From positions 54,300,399 to 54,364,398 of the forward strand of contig OX411552.1 of assembly GCA_948146395.1 (NCBI GenBank): 64,000 nucleotides of DNA, written 5' to 3'. How positions within the stretch are numbered: position 1 is the first letter of the stretch; each line of letters starts with the position of its first letter. Origin of the DNA: Fragum whitleyi (lineage: Eukaryota > Mollusca > Bivalvia > Cardiida > Cardiidae). A program made the position numbers and the translations under genes. The notes under the pieces were generated by a model that worked only from the letters and a program-made list of their open reading frames with translations, did no database searches and had not been told where the DNA came from. This document shows, one piece after another, positions 37,001 to 45,054 of this stretch.

Positions 37001-37333
37001 TCAGACTGCACATAGGTGCAGGCTGATATTTGTCTACAGCTCCTGCCAAAGCAGGAATATTCCGGGTTCAGCACAACAAGGGTTAATATTACAAAAAGCT
37101 TTGCTTGTACTTGAAAAGGGAGCAAATACTTCAGAAAGCACAAAAAAGAGGCCAGATATTCTACCATTCTCATTAGCTATATTGTGACCCTTTAAAAGGC
37201 AATGTTTTACTACATATTATTCCTTTTTTGTTTCCTGCAGCAAGAATCAACAACACGAGAGAAGAACGGGAGAATCATACGATCTGCAGAGGGCCAGAGG
37301 AAGGATGGCAGTTCTGCGTGTACACTGCAGTGA
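788..37333 (+). CDS. KIF28: Kinesin-3 family motor tail, KIF28-like (C-terminal part, 8 exons)
   Basis: Joined exons are 788-1081, 1683-1952, 2863-3030, 4025-4153, 14931-14981, 16166-16351, 31127-31267 and 37241-37333. All are phase 0 with AG/GT borders and together give 443 residues and a TGA stop. Residues 1-188 form the conserved region after the motor and FHA parts of kinesin-3 proteins: a DPFWEP motif, a FLQSLSYALDFDD stretch, an ITDYKG motif and then a C2-like beta-rich segment. Residues 189-304 are charged and probably coiled coil. Residues 305-443 are low complexity, with an acidic run and a His4 run. The motor domain would lie upstream of the window. Kinesin-3 proteins move cargo along microtubules to plus ends; the nematode relative KLP-6 works in cilia. 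Assignment to KIF28 rather than KIF1 or KIF13 is from memory of the family and less sure than kinesin-3 itself. Confidence 0.75.
1082..1682. other. KIF28-like intron holding two copies of the exon end
   Basis: 600-bp intron. Two decayed copies of the preceding exon's last ~33 bp lie at 1106-1138 and 1300-1334. The remainder is AT-rich with nothing recognised. Confidence 0.7.
1106..1138 (+). repeat. Decayed copies of the exon 3' end
   Basis: The exon segment at 1037-1069 (gtggacgaccctcatgag then ttactagggaaacca) reappears at 1106-1138 as gtagacaacccactggag then ttactaggaaattca, and at 1300-1334 as ggaagaccctcaggag then ttattaggaaactat. The first copy keeps the exon frame open past the donor. 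Confidence 0.75.
1683..1952 (+). CDS. KIF28: KIF28-like exon: C2-like beta-rich segment
   Basis: 90 codons from VSIGEGEILKPRF to LLKYTTR, after a ctttctttcag acceptor. The donor at 1953 is gtaggt; a second GT at 1957 would break the frame with the next exon, so 1952 is chosen as the end. The alternating hydrophobic pattern (VFTFDCITKEHLDFFESGSI) fits a beta-sandwich. Confidence 0.85.
2007..2235. mobile_element. MITE with TTAACCCTTTG ends and central hairpin
   Basis: The ends ttaaccctttg and aaagggttaa are inverted repeats enclosing 229 bp. A hairpin with 22-bp arms (2071-2092 and 2098-2119) sits near the centre. Similar hairpins occur at 12501-12543 and 59808-59853. Confidence 0.65.
2071..2119. 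repeat. Hairpin with agaagaaattgctt stem
   Basis: Arms of 22 bp with one mismatch and a 5-nt loop (ctaac). The same stem core is found at 12501-12543 and 59808-59853 in unrelated introns, so it is a dispersed foldback. Confidence 0.75.
2380..2561. mobile_element. MITE family C, partial copy
   Basis: The right end aaattgttggaaataccg then tgcacaggctc matches the family terminus. The left end is decayed. Confidence 0.5.
2863..3030 (+). CDS. KIF28: KIF28-like exon: coiled-coil region
   Basis: 56 codons from ELRQMEQGE to AKERRMQ, between a cttcaacag acceptor and a gtatag donor, phase 0. The second half (HLKTEILLLQRKYERLAAKE) is rich in charged residues with heptad-spaced Leu/Ile and is probably a coiled coil. 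Confidence 0.85.
3031..4024. other. KIF28-like intron with SINE-like fragments
   Basis: 994-bp intron. The stretch at 3080-3140 has a tRNA-like cagttggttgagcat box. 3620-3745 resembles the 3' body of the SINE at 52734-53010 (ataccaggaatc, gcaatatga). Neither is intact. Confidence 0.4.
4025..4153 (+). CDS. KIF28: KIF28-like exon: charged linker
   Basis: 43 codons from DICKEWDSKPESEK to TRVQLLNQ, between a ttattttcag acceptor and gtaatg, phase 0. It continues the helical charged region of the previous exon. A 10.8 kb intron follows. Confidence 0.8.
4265..4430. mobile_element. MITE family F, copy 1
   Basis: The inverted halves cgtaatagttctgtaac and aacagtgtcaacc pair with ccaacactgtgaaag and gagttcc...actattatggg. 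The clearest copy of the family is 53543-53698. Confidence 0.6.
4430..4575. mobile_element. Family A MITE remnant
   Basis: Keeps the internal palindrome aagatcagactgcaca then tctgtgcaggctgacctt and the end ctgaac...aatgag, matching family A at 32281-32532. Confidence 0.5.
5098..5842 (+). mobile_element. Decayed pearl-like element
   Basis: Starts in aaggtcaaggtcatgg-type sequence at about 5150 and ends at a hairpin agcaccagtaggcggtgct followed by tttgttt, the typical 3' end of this class. The tandem core is mostly lost. Confidence 0.45.
6178..6207. repeat. Foldback family G, variant core
   Basis: Perfect 12-bp stem gtaagtgcctat / ataggcacttac with a 6-nt loop. Relative to the 54865 core the C/G pair is swapped in both arms, so pairing is kept. 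Confidence 0.65.
7803..7874. repeat. Foldback family G, decayed copy
   Basis: Left arm ggctgagtgcaaaacaattg and actgcctata; right arm aggcagttg and gttttgtgttgagccat. Same design as 54865-54938 but with more mismatches. Confidence 0.65.
8935..10060. repeat. Tandem array of ~172-bp units with DR1 motifs
   Basis: Four units with period 162-174 bp, each with aggtcaaaggtca (8944, 9106, 9280, 9452) and catctatggatggattttca. From 9600 to 10060 a second unit type (ctcaaacttgctcagaatgt, aggatcctattgat) follows. It resembles the core of a pearl-like element without clear ends. Confidence 0.7.
10065..10890. other. CpG-rich segment in an AT-rich intron
   Basis: Begins near a hairpin taagtcgc...gcgactta (10072-10100). 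CpG occurs far more often than in flanking intron (gcgctcgcgctgcgac, ggcgcggtaggcgtggcg, ccggtaattgaattcg). No ORF with a recognisable product. A-tracts follow at 10903-10920 and 10975-10993. It could be a recent insert or an unmethylated regulatory segment. Confidence 0.5.
12123..12275 (+). mobile_element. SINE 3'-body fragment
   Basis: Shares gtactggtatgaaaaa, tagcatccatggtttggtgctc and gttgaaaacggcgt with the SINE at 52734-53010. The tRNA-like head is missing. Confidence 0.55.
12501..12543. repeat. Hairpin with agaagaaattgct stem, copy 2
   Basis: 18-bp arms with one mismatch and a 7-nt loop (caacatg). The stem core matches 2071-2119. Confidence 0.7.
12745..13014. mobile_element. MITE family D, copy 1
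   Basis: Ends aattgtgacccatcacac...aaagggacc and aaggtcccatttagcgtgac then aggtcacaatt are inverted. About 270 bp. A longer member is at 61722-62202. Confidence 0.65.
13365..14675 (+). mobile_element. Decayed pearl-like element
   Basis: Contains repeated gttgccatggtaacg and gttgccatggcaacg, and ends near caggctctcttgggcctc then ttgttt, like the 3' hairpin plus cttgtt of better copies. The left boundary is a guess. Confidence 0.35.
14931..14981 (+). CDS. KIF28: KIF28-like micro-exon (17 codons)
   Basis: 51 bp reading IIKAEKFLQERKQRENG, after the polypyrimidine acceptor ttcttcttctgttag and before gtaaga. It is phase 0 and its high Lys/Glu/Arg content matches a helical continuation of the neighbouring exon. 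It is placed by splice signals, frame and composition, without a remembered homologue. Confidence 0.7.
14982..16165. other. KIF28-like intron, little recognised
   Basis: 1.2 kb AT-rich intron. The only structure seen is a perfect 31-bp tandem duplication at 15849-15879 and 15880-15910 (tatttcaataacaattctag...). Confidence 0.6.
15849..15910. repeat. Perfect 31-bp tandem duplication
   Basis: Two adjacent identical copies of a 31-bp sequence (tatttcaataac...gacataag), suggesting a recent slip or repair duplication. Confidence 0.9.
16166..16351 (+). CDS. KIF28: KIF28-like exon: acidic and His-rich tail
   Basis: 62 codons from KNKRKPSLIPRDDD to RAKSLVN, acceptor tgattccag, donor gtaagc, phase 0. 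It holds an acidic run (GEEEEEL) and a four-His run. These look like disordered, fast-evolving tail sequence. A 14.8 kb intron with a large satellite follows. Confidence 0.75.
16838..17936 (+). mobile_element. Pearl-like element with ~145-bp tandem core
   Basis: 5' hairpin agctcacctgagcac...ctcaaggtgagc, then tgtcgtctgtcgtc, then six units recognisable by cttcatgaaacttggtcaga at about 16972, 17104, 17251, 17396, 17540 and 17685. The 3' hairpin is aggaccatcatggtcct followed by tttgttt. No coding capacity. Confidence 0.8.
18401..20679. mobile_element. TTAA-flanked DNA transposon-like insert (non-autonomous)
   Basis: TTAA at 18401-18404 and 20676-20679 borders inverted termini: ggtggggcgttacagttttg on the left against ggagggccgttacagtttcg on the right strand (20 of 24 match at 18405-18428 versus 20652-20675). 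The 2.28 kb interior is CpG-rich in its first 1.4 kb and has no ORF over about 112 residues, so no transposase. TTAA duplication is typical of piggyBac-type insertion, but the termini are not ones I recognise. Confidence 0.65.
18555..18959. repeat. Cluster of TGTCCTGAAC-type subterminal motifs
   Basis: Five related motifs in both orientations: tgtcctgaattc (18555), atcctgaactgcagg (18651), catgcgttcagaat (18704), catgcattcaggat (18849) and ttgtcctgaacgcagga (18943). They lie inside the TTAA-flanked insert, near its left end. Confidence 0.5.
21321..27677 (+). repeat. Expanded pearl-like tandem array (~145-bp monomer) with higher-order repeat
   Basis: Starts with the agctcacctgagcac hairpin and ends with aggtgagcgcttgagggg then ccaatggccctcttgtt. 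Between are about 42 monomers marked by cttgaaacttggtcagaatg and tctccatcaaatctc. From about 21775 to 26610 a set of 11 monomers repeats three times with spacing 1590 and 1591 bp. Open frames across it encode 48-residue periodic peptides that break when monomers are 145 or 146 bp. They are not supported as genes. Confidence 0.9.
28269..29136 (+). mobile_element. Pearl-like element, gtccccc-hairpin type
   Basis: 5' hairpin tagtcccccaccggttatcg then gttgggggacta, a (GTCC)n/(GTCT)n tract at 28317-28352, about five units of ~155 bp (gctagcaacttcaaact at 28390, 28547, 28701, 28857 and 29011), then ggtgggggactcc and the hairpin attgcatcgcaat near the 3' end. Confidence 0.8.
29262..29320 (+). mobile_element. 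3' end of a lost pearl-like element
   Basis: ttccagcacctaacagcc...acgaggtgctcttgttag has the same hairpin plus cttgtt ending as 5798-5842. No core remains. Confidence 0.4.
30100..30725 (+). mobile_element. Decayed pearl-like element with internal inverted repeat
   Basis: Two units (caacttgaaactttatggg at about 30130 and 30287) are followed by an inverted copy, giving a long hairpin at 30472-30633. The 3' end is ggcgggggatggccatgtct then gacatggctcttgtta. Confidence 0.6.
30472..30633. repeat. Long near-perfect hairpin (66-bp pairing arms)
   Basis: The left arm 30472-30556 starts ttaagcccctacaaaatc; the right arm 30568-30633 ends gattttgtaggggcttaa. The left arm carries an extra 19-bp duplication (aataactccaaaattatgc twice). 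The loop is 11 nt. Confidence 0.85.
31127..31267 (+). CDS. KIF28: KIF28-like exon: Ser/Lys-rich tail
   Basis: 47 codons from LRQEDDVDSLASVEL to LSKSLQGIH, acceptor gcacacag, donor gtaagt, phase 0. It is rich in Ser, Lys and Asn (KKQKSLNNNKKTLSKS), with no recognised domain. Confidence 0.75.
32281..32532. mobile_element. MITE family A, copy 1
   Basis: Ends ttaacccttgtaatgctgaa and ttcagcatgacaagggttaa are inverted. An internal palindrome, gcacatatgtgcagtctgat, lies between. About 250 bp, non-coding. Confidence 0.85.
33873..34118. mobile_element. MITE family A, copy 2 (opposite orientation)
   Basis: ttaacccttgtcatgctg at the left and ggttcagcatgacaatgg then ttaa at the right. Its interior is inverted relative to copy 1 and near-identical to 36840-37086. 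Confidence 0.85.
35060..35230. repeat. Repeat family E, short copy
   Basis: Carries ggttgggggaattgataatt, gtcaaggctctc and cccacaaccaagtt, matching 380-625 and 56875-57145. Confidence 0.6.
36542..36723. mobile_element. MITE with CAAACC...CTTAAG ends
   Basis: acagtcaaacccatcttag on the left pairs with cttaagacaggtttggttgt on the right. About 180 bp. A relative with ...tggtcgcttaaaacaagt then tctactgtac is at 38410-38660. Confidence 0.65.
36840..37086. mobile_element. MITE family A, copy 3
   Basis: ttaacccttgttatgctg and cagcacaacaagggttaa bound 247 bp. It ends 154 bp before the last KIF28-like exon. Confidence 0.85.
37241..37333 (+). CDS. KIF28: KIF28-like last exon with stop
   Basis: 30 codons and a TGA stop at 37331-37333, after the strong acceptor tttgtttcctgcag. 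It reads QESTTREKNGRIIRSAEG onward. A 13-bp perfect hairpin lies at 37624-37654, and an ATTAAA that could serve as a poly(A) signal follows at 37655-37660. Neither the 3' UTR nor the cleavage site can be fixed from sequence. Confidence 0.7.
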   Translation, partial: QESTTREKNGRIIRSAEGQRKDGSSACTLQ

Positions 37334-38279
37334 AACAATTTATAAATCTTATTGGAAAGAAAGTGTTACATTACATGATACAGACTTTCTTATAAGCCTC
37401 CAAAGGTGGACATTTATTGGTATGATCTTCTCTGTCTGTCCACTTATCCTTCAACATTGTATGGAAATACCCAGAAAATGTCACAGAATGCAAGGGTGTG
37501 GTAATCTGAATTTCCCCCGCTTGTCCATGGACACATTAAAGTCAATTTGCTACTTGCCGTTGATCAAATGAACTTTTCCATAAAAAAATTGATTGACGAT
37601 ATTGATAAAACATTGCTTTTTATGAAGAAAATGCTGTAGCCCAGCATTTTCTTCATTAAAGACAATGTTTTGTACTCTTTGATACGAATATAAAGATGGC
37701 TTTTCTCCTAGATTTTTCTTTTCTAAGATTTGCTCTGTTCTTTACTTGTCCACTGACAAGTGACCTAGAAAAATGTACTTGCCGGCAAGTGAAAAAGCCT
37801 GCATCGGACAAGTCGGGCATGGGATTTTCAAAACTCCTGCAGAATGTTTCTTTAACATTTGACCTGTCGCATATTTTCAGGTGGTATCCTGTAAACTTTC
37901 TCTGTGGTTGCGTATCTTGTGACGATGGGACTCTTGTTGAAGGGTAAAATTTGCAACAGCAAAAGTTTTGTTACTGCCCATATATTGATAGGCTGTTACA
38001 ATATTTTTGTTAGGACCCATCAAATTTTTATTTATTCCAATTTTGTGAATAGGACCTTGTGTATATAGAATTATTAAAACCATTTTATTTCATTATCAGA
38101 CAACAAAATTTCAAAATGGTCCTAATTCAAAAGATGTTGCAGGCGACAATTTTGAATCCATGAAATTTGCCAGAGCATAAAGCAAAGAGTCATGGATGAC
38201 TATTGAAAGTGCTTATAAACATACAGGCATTTTCAATAGTTATGCGCTTACTACTCAAAATTGCTTATGACAAGCTGTT

Positions 38280-40770
38280 GCGATCATTGAATGACCGTCA
38301 TACTTTACACTCTAGGGGCCTCATTTTTGGGTATCCTGTCCAGAGGACGGACCATATTAAAAACTAAATAGTAAGGTAATATGAGAGGAGGGGCCTTGAT
38401 GACAATTTTTTCATTAGTCAATATTGCTCGAGCGACCATATCTAATAAGCGACCATTTTTATTAAACGACTGTTTTCAAATACCCTTCTTTAAATCATAA
38501 TATCTTAAAAAGTAGCTAGAAATGGTTAACAAATTATCAAAAAAGAATCCTATGTTGTTAAAACTCACCAGAATTGTCTCAACAAGACAATTCTATTGAG
38601 TTAACGACCGCTATTTGATGGTCCCGTCAGTGGTCGCTTAAAACAAGTTCTACTGTACACTATTGCCATCCTGATTACAGCCTAATCTTCATGAAACCTT
38701 GTCAGAGTACTTGTCACAAAGATTCACCCTTTTGACGATGGGAATATGCCAATGAATATTTAGTTTCAGACTCTAGGGCCCAATGACCTGGCACAATCCT
38801 TGGATAACTTTGCAAGAATATTTGTCATGTGGTAAGAATGAACTCCATTGAAAATGAGAACATTGAAAATAAGAATGTTCCCTTGGAAATCACAGGAAAA
38901 GTTCCTATATCTATATCAATACTAACATGGTTTTCTAAAGAAACATGTTTATGAAGAAGTGGTTGATCAATACAAGTCCTTGGAAATGTTACACCTATAA
39001 GTGCCACAAAAAGATCTTTTTCATATTCAATGCTTTTAGCTCAGATGAACACAACATGCTCAAAGGAAGCTTTAAGGATCGGCCCAAGTCCATCATTTGT
39101 AGTGCGAAGTCAACTTTCTTAAAACTTCTTCTCCTCCTGAAACGCTTGGCTAATTTCAATAAATTTTGCCAGAATGCTCCATGTATGACCCTCTTCAGAA
39201 ACTGTATGTGAATTTTTTATTGACTCCAAAAAATGGGCAAGTTAGGGGCAGAGCTTATTTTTACCCTGAAATCTTTAAGCATCTCCTTAGAAACAAATCA
39301 GCAGATATCAACTTATGTAAAAACTTGGGAGAAATGTCCCTTTGGTGACCCTTTCAAAATCTGTGAAATTTTTAATGACCCCCAAAAAGGGGGGGCATAG
39401 TTTGGCCTTGAAATCTTTAGATGTCTTCTCTACAGTATCCAATGGGTGGATTTCAACCAAACTTGACAGAAATGTTCCTTGGGTGACCCTCCTCAAAACT
39501 TGTGTATAAAACATTGTTTGACCCCCAAATATGGGCATGGTTACAGGGAGAGGCTCGTGTTAACCCTTCAATTTTCAAACATCTTTTCAGTAATCCAAGG
39601 CAGATATCAATCATACTTGGCAGAAGTGCTTCTAGGGTGCACTCCTCAAAACTTGAAATTTTGAATGACTACCAAAATTGTTACAGGTATTGCAGGGCCG
39701 GGCTTATTATACCCCCCACCTACGAAGTAGAGGGGGGTATATTGGTTTCACCATGTCTGTCTGTCTGTCCGTCCGTCCATCCGTCCGTCCGTCTGTCCGT
39801 AGACCTTTTCGTTTCCGGACTCTTAACTCAAGAACCAAATGACCTACAATCATGAAACTTTATATAAATGTTCCTTATGACCCAAGGAAGTGCCCTATCG
39901 TTTTTGGGTCATGTAGGTCAAAGGTCAAGGTCACAGTCAGCCTTAGTTCAAATTTCGTTTCCGGACTCTAACTCAAGAACCAAGTGGCCTACAATCATGA
40001 AACTTTATACAAATGATCCTTATGACCCAAGGAAGTGCCTTATTGTTTTTGGGTTACATAGGTCAAAGGTCAAGGTCACAGTAAATTTTTGTTCAAATTT
40101 CGTTTCCGGACTCTAACTCGAGAACCAAGTGACCTACAAGCATGAAACTTTATGCAAATGTTGCTTATGATCCAAGGAAGTGCCCTATTGTTTTTGGGTC
40201 ATATAGGTCAAAGGTCAAGGTCACAGTCAATTTTTGTTTAATTTCCATTTCTGGACTCTTAATTCAAAAACGGAGCGACCTAGAATCATGAAACTTCATG
40301 CAAATGCTACATATTACCTCAATATTAGTTTCAAACACATCCTGTACTAATAGCACGCGCATTCTGACAAAGCGCTTGTGGGGTTTATTAGTCCGCTCTG
40401 CGACAGTTCTAGTTTGATCTTGATTTTTCTTTTAATGTCTTCTTTTCAGTAACCATAAGCACATTTAAACCAATTTCGTAGAAATGTTTTGGTGACCCTT
40501 TTTGAAATATTTATTGACCCCATAATATTGGTTTAGCAGATGGGACATTCCGCTGGACCAGGAAAGCAGCTTAGGGGAATTCTGGCCCTCTTGTTTGTAG
40601 ACTGCTGCTTGGCTGATTTTTGGGGGTCTTTATTGTAGATTGACAGTGTTTCAATTTGTATAGTGAGAGTTGCACTCTTGTAAAAAATATTTTCCCAAAC
40701 AGTAAAGGTTGGTGGAGTTATCATTTACTAAGGTGAGCAATATAGTACCATCATGGTCATCTTGTTAGTT
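38280..40770 (+). mobile_element. Nested, decayed pearl-like elements
   Basis: Fragments of the gctcacctgagc class (tgcgatcattgaatgacc at 38278; tagctcagatgaacacaaca at 39038; final aaggtgagcaatatagtacc and atcatggtcatcttgtt ending near 40768). A gtacccccc-type element at 39708-40412 is inserted within, and a small MITE at 38410-38660. Confidence 0.55.
39708..40412 (+). mobile_element. Pearl-like element with DR1-bearing ~145-bp units
   Basis: 5' hairpin taccccccacctacgaagta then gaggggggta, a (GTCC/GTCT)n tract at 39763-39800, and three units each with aggtcaaaggtcaaggtcac (39915, 40060, 40205; spacing 145). The 3' end is near gcacgcgcattctgacaaag. Confidence 0.75.
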
Positions 40771-40857
40771 TTAGTAATCTGGCAGTTTCATGCATGTATT
40801 GTGTAATGATGACAGGCTTAATTTGAGAAATGAACATGAGATTCTAACGTATTTTAG

Positions 40858-41076
40858 TCTTCTCATGCTGTTCATTGGATATTGTTGTTGTACACAGAGT
40901 TTATGCAGCAGTAAAGACTAAGATCAGCCAGCACAGATGTGCAGTCTGATCTTAGTCTATACAGCTTGATCTCTACTGAAGTTTTGAAGGAGAAAATGTG
41001 TGGAAGACTGGTTCAAATGTTGAACAAATAGACAATTTGTTTGAAACAGAATTTGGATTCATTAGGATAAGGGTTA
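40858..41076. mobile_element. Family A MITE, decayed
   Basis: Keeps the palindrome actaagatcagccagcacag then atgtgcagtctgatcttagt, and an end aggataagggtt. The left end is eroded. Confidence 0.55.
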
Positions 41077-41804
41077 TATAAAGCTCTAGCATGATATACA
41101 AATGTAATGAACTAAGTTATGTAAAAAGTTTGTTATGTAAATTATATTTTACAATTTATCTGTGATATTGGGAAGTATGGATCTTCCTGCTATTTGAATG
41201 GAACTAAGCTTTTTTATCTATCTGTATCATCTTTCTTCTAAATATGCTTATGCGGAAAAATGTTGACGGATAATCTTCGTGTTGTAGCCGAGTTTACAGA
41301 GAAACAAAATGTGTTAGTAAAAGACAGATGCCCCCGAATGGTTAGGCCAAGTTGCAAAGTTCTTCATTGATTGTTTCTTTTAAAAGTCCAACAAAATTGC
41401 CCAATATTCTAGTCAATTGAATTTTTAATGTACTTTCTCTTTTGTTCCAGTGTTCCTATAATGAATATTTACTCACAACTTAGCTTCCTTAACTTAAGAT
41501 TGATGACTGATGCCTTACAGGATCTATATTCAAATGTTCCGTTTTAGTGATGATATCCCATTTGAATCAAGATTAATGTACTGTTCATATAAATAATTGA
41601 GAAAATATCCTTTCTGATATCTCTCTTCTATCAATATTCCAATTACTGCAAACCTAGGATGAGCAGCTAGTGACTTGAAAAGGATGAAATAGTATTACAT
41701 GACTGTGTTAGAATACCAGGAATACAACAGGAATACATCATTAGTTGCAATATGACTGGAAATACTTCAAAATATAATGTTAAGGTTGTGGATCTTTAAA
41801 AGTT

Positions 41805-41871
41805 CTGTGTTTTGGAAAGATCATGAGTTCCGAATTGTTGCGGAACTATTACGGTTCCACTACCTTAAACA
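41805..41871. mobile_element. Family F MITE, half copy
   Basis: gatcatgagttccgaattgt then gcggaactattacggttcca and ctacctta match the right half of 53543-53698. Confidence 0.55.
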
Positions 41872-42266
41872 CTTTTTGATCATCTATAAATCACAAACAA
41901 TGAATAATCAATTATTTTTATAAAAACAGCTGCAGTTATTCCATTCTGCCATCAATTATATGTGACCTGTCATACAAAAAGGGACAATCTGGAAGATTCT
42001 TGAAATAAATATTTGAAAAAGAGATTGGTTCCAGTACAGGTTAACAACTGGTTTCATTTAAAAAAATCTTACTGGAAGGATGATTGAACAATCTAGATTC
42101 AGATAAGAGCACTGCCTGCAGATGCCAATTCTCGGCTGCAAAAAATATAAGTGGAAAACAGGCATAACTTTTGCAGAAAATTCTCCCCCTTGATATCTTC
42201 ATGGCTTTTGTGATTGTGAACACACATTCCAAGTTTCATGAAGTTGTCTTAAATAATAAGAGGTTA

Positions 42267-42418
42267 TTTAACATGATCGTGTACAATACTGAATTCTATT
42301 GGATGAGTTACCTGCAGAACCAGTCTATATTCGACAAGGCGATAGCCGAGTCAAAATATAGACTTGTTCTGCAGGGTACGAATCCAATGAATTCAGTATT
42401 GTACACGATCATGTTAAA
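42267..42418. repeat. 152-bp near-perfect palindrome
   Basis: The left arm 42267-42331 begins tttaacatgatcgtgtacaa; the right arm 42355-42418 is its complement, ending ttgtacacgatcatgttaaa. The outer 30 bp are perfect and the inner part has a few mismatches and one indel. The loop is 23 nt (cgacaaggcgatagccgagt...). Confidence 0.92.
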
Positions 42419-43370
42419 TGACATCTTTATTTCACACCATACATTGAAAGTTCCACAATCAACAATTTGCGGCATTTGAGAGAGGCAAAGGAAATATATC
42501 CAAAATGAACAGGATAAGGGCGCCAAATGCAATTCACTATGTACATGATAAAATTGAAACAAACATCTGCTCTCAAAATAGAAGTCCACGTGAAATGTTT
42601 ATTTCATGTGTCAAGTCGATAAGTGCTTACTGATTATAATATGTAATTAACATAAAACAGGTTGACTACCCGCCTTCGCTTTAAATGAACATGTTTTTCG
42701 TGTGAACAAAACAAATTCTAATATCAAGAGACAACAACAATTTTATGTCCCTCTTTGTCACTTGCATTCTTCTTTTACTTGCAAAACAATGTAACAAATG
42801 AAGAAATCAAGAATTTTCTCAAGATCAAACTTATTTAAATACCTCCTAGCAGAAGGTTTGATATATTGAAAAGGCTGCGAAAAGTGCTGATTTCTATGCT
42901 CGGGACTGCAGCCTCGCTTTCATCGTACAATATAGCTTGCCTCACTTTCATCGTACAATATAGGTTGCCTCGTTTTGGAATAAAATCCGTATTGCACAGT
43001 AGCTGGTTGTACAATATGGATCTAGATATTTCACTCTCACATGATGCAAAAAAAACGATGTCATTGGTCTAAATTGTTTAGGTGTGAAATAAAAACATAT
43101 ACATGACCAAGGTTAAACTTTGTCACACCCATGCTTATGCAAACAACAATGACCTAGACATGTGATGACAATACCTTTTCTCTGAAAACAACCAAGCTAA
43201 AATTATGCAAAGCACTATTGTTTCCACCCTAGTCAGCCTGCACAGAGTTAGACTGTTACTTTACACACTTCCCAGATGTCTATTTTTGCATGACAGATAA
43301 CATACCATGGATTTGAACTCGAATAATGGTCCCTTGCTGTAAAACAGGGAACTTATGATAATACCATTTT

Positions 43371-44445
43371 TATCCCCCGCCGAAAAAATTTTTCGGGGGG
43401 GATATTGTTTTTGCCATGTCCGTCCGTCCTTCCGTCCGTCCATCCGTCCGTCCGTCCGTCCGACATTCGTTTCCACGCTATTTCTTGAAAACTATAGACC
43501 CGATTTCAATGAAACTTGGCACACAGCTTCACTACAATGAGGACATGCGCATATCGTCGGGGTTACCCGCTTCGACGGTCGAATTTAGAGTTACTGCCCC
43601 TGACTGTTTAAGCCATATACATACATAGTGATATTCGTTTCCGTGCTATTTCTTGAAAACTATAGACCTGATTTCAATGAAACTTGGCACACAGCTTCAC
43701 TACAATGAGGTCATGCGCATATCGTCAGGGTTACCTGGTTCGACGGTCGAATTTAGAGTTACTGCCCCTGACTGTTTAAGCCATATACATACATAGTGAT
43801 ATTCGTTTCCACGCTATTTCTTGAAAACTGTAGACCGGATTTTAATGAAACTTGGCACACAGCTTCACTACAACGAGGACATGCACAAATCATCGGGGTT
43901 ACCCGGTTCAAACGTCAAATTTAGAGTTACTGCCCCTGACTGTTTAAGCCATATACATACAGGGTGATATTCCTTTCTGCGCTTTTTCTTGAAAACTATA
44001 GACCCGATTTCAATGAAACTTGGCACACAGCTTCACTACAATGAGGACATGCGCATATTGTCGGGCTTACCTGGTTCGACCGTGAAATTTAGAGTTACTG
44101 CCCCTGACTGTTTAAGCCATATACATACAGAGTGATATTCCTTTCTGCGCTATTTCTTGAAAACTGTAGACTGGATTTTAATGAAACTTGGCATACAGCT
44201 TCACTACAAAGAGGACATGTGCATATCGTCAGGGTTACCCGGTTCGATTGCTGAATTTAGAGTTACTGCCCCCTGACTGTTTAAGCCATATACATACAGG
44301 GTGATATTCCTTTCTGCGCTATTTCTTGAAAACTATAGGTTGATGTAGATAAAAGATAACCTGTACCTAAGTTTGATATTAACTTCATTGACAATGAAAA
44401 TTTGTTCGGCGGGGGATATCAATTCAACGAATTTGCTTGTTTTCT
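43371..44445 (+). mobile_element. Pearl-like element, tatcccccgcc type
   Basis: Hairpin tatcccccgccgaaaaaatt then tttcgggggggata, a (GTCC)n tract at 43418-43462, and about five units of ~165 bp (cttgaaaactatagaccc; gaaacttggcacacagcttc). The 3' end is ggcgggggatatcaattcaa then cgaatttgcttgttt. Confidence 0.85.
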
Positions 44446-44701
44446 TTTAATAAACCAGTGTTATTCAAAGGTCAAAATAAAAGGGACAGTACAATAACCT
44501 ATTTTTGAAAACATTTGTTTTGAAGAAATCTGTCCAGCATATAGGAAACAAAATGTTAGTATAAGTAGAATTTGCTATTTTGACTCATCAATTGTATACA
44601 AATGTATAGTAATCACAATACATTACTTCAGTTATACACGGGTACATTAGCAAAGAAGTGTACCATTAATTAAAGCTTTCCCAAATGTTTTTCATTTGTA
44701 T

Positions 44702-44950
44702 TTAACCCTTGTCATGCTGAACCCGGAATATTCCTACTTTGACAGGAGGTATAGACAAAGATCAGCATGTACATATGTGCAGTCTGATCTTAGTTCATAA
44801 CACCTGAATTTCATTTTTAAACTAGAAAGGTGTAAAACAACACATTTCCGAAATCGATACTCACTCACATTTGGTAAATTCCAGTGCTTTTAGCACTTTG
44901 ACTTTACATTTATTTTGCCAACAATTTTTACTCAGCATGACAAGGGTTTA
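44702..44950. mobile_element. MITE family A, copy 4
   Basis: ttaacccttgtcatgctgaa and ctcagcatgacaagggttta bound about 249 bp with the usual gcatgtacatatgtgcag palindrome. Confidence 0.85.
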
Positions 44951-45054
44951 GATTGATCTGTGTTTCCGTCCATTGTCATATACACAGAACTATTCATTCT
45001 GTGAACATTTTGATGCACGTTTCTTTGCTCTGTTTTTGTTTTTTCGCAAAATAT

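Larger units (their letters stand above)
31268..37240. other. 6 kb KIF28-like intron with MITEs
   Basis: Contains three family-A MITEs, a family-E repeat, a pearl-like fragment at about 32540-32720 and a CAAACCTGTCTTAAG-type MITE. Other stretches (31600-32270, 32720-33860, 34120-35050, 35240-36540) are AT-rich with no supported gene; a decayed foldback is at 33078-33150. Confidence 0.6.

Noticed and set aside
37305..37571. 88-residue + strand ORF overlapping the last KIF28-like exon
   Set aside because: It is out of frame with the spliced coding sequence and runs into the presumed 3' UTR, with no recognised similarity.
43355..43628. ORFs rich in RPS/VRPS and DGR repeats near 43.4 kb
   Set aside because: They are translations of the (GTCC)n microsatellite of a pearl-like element on either strand.
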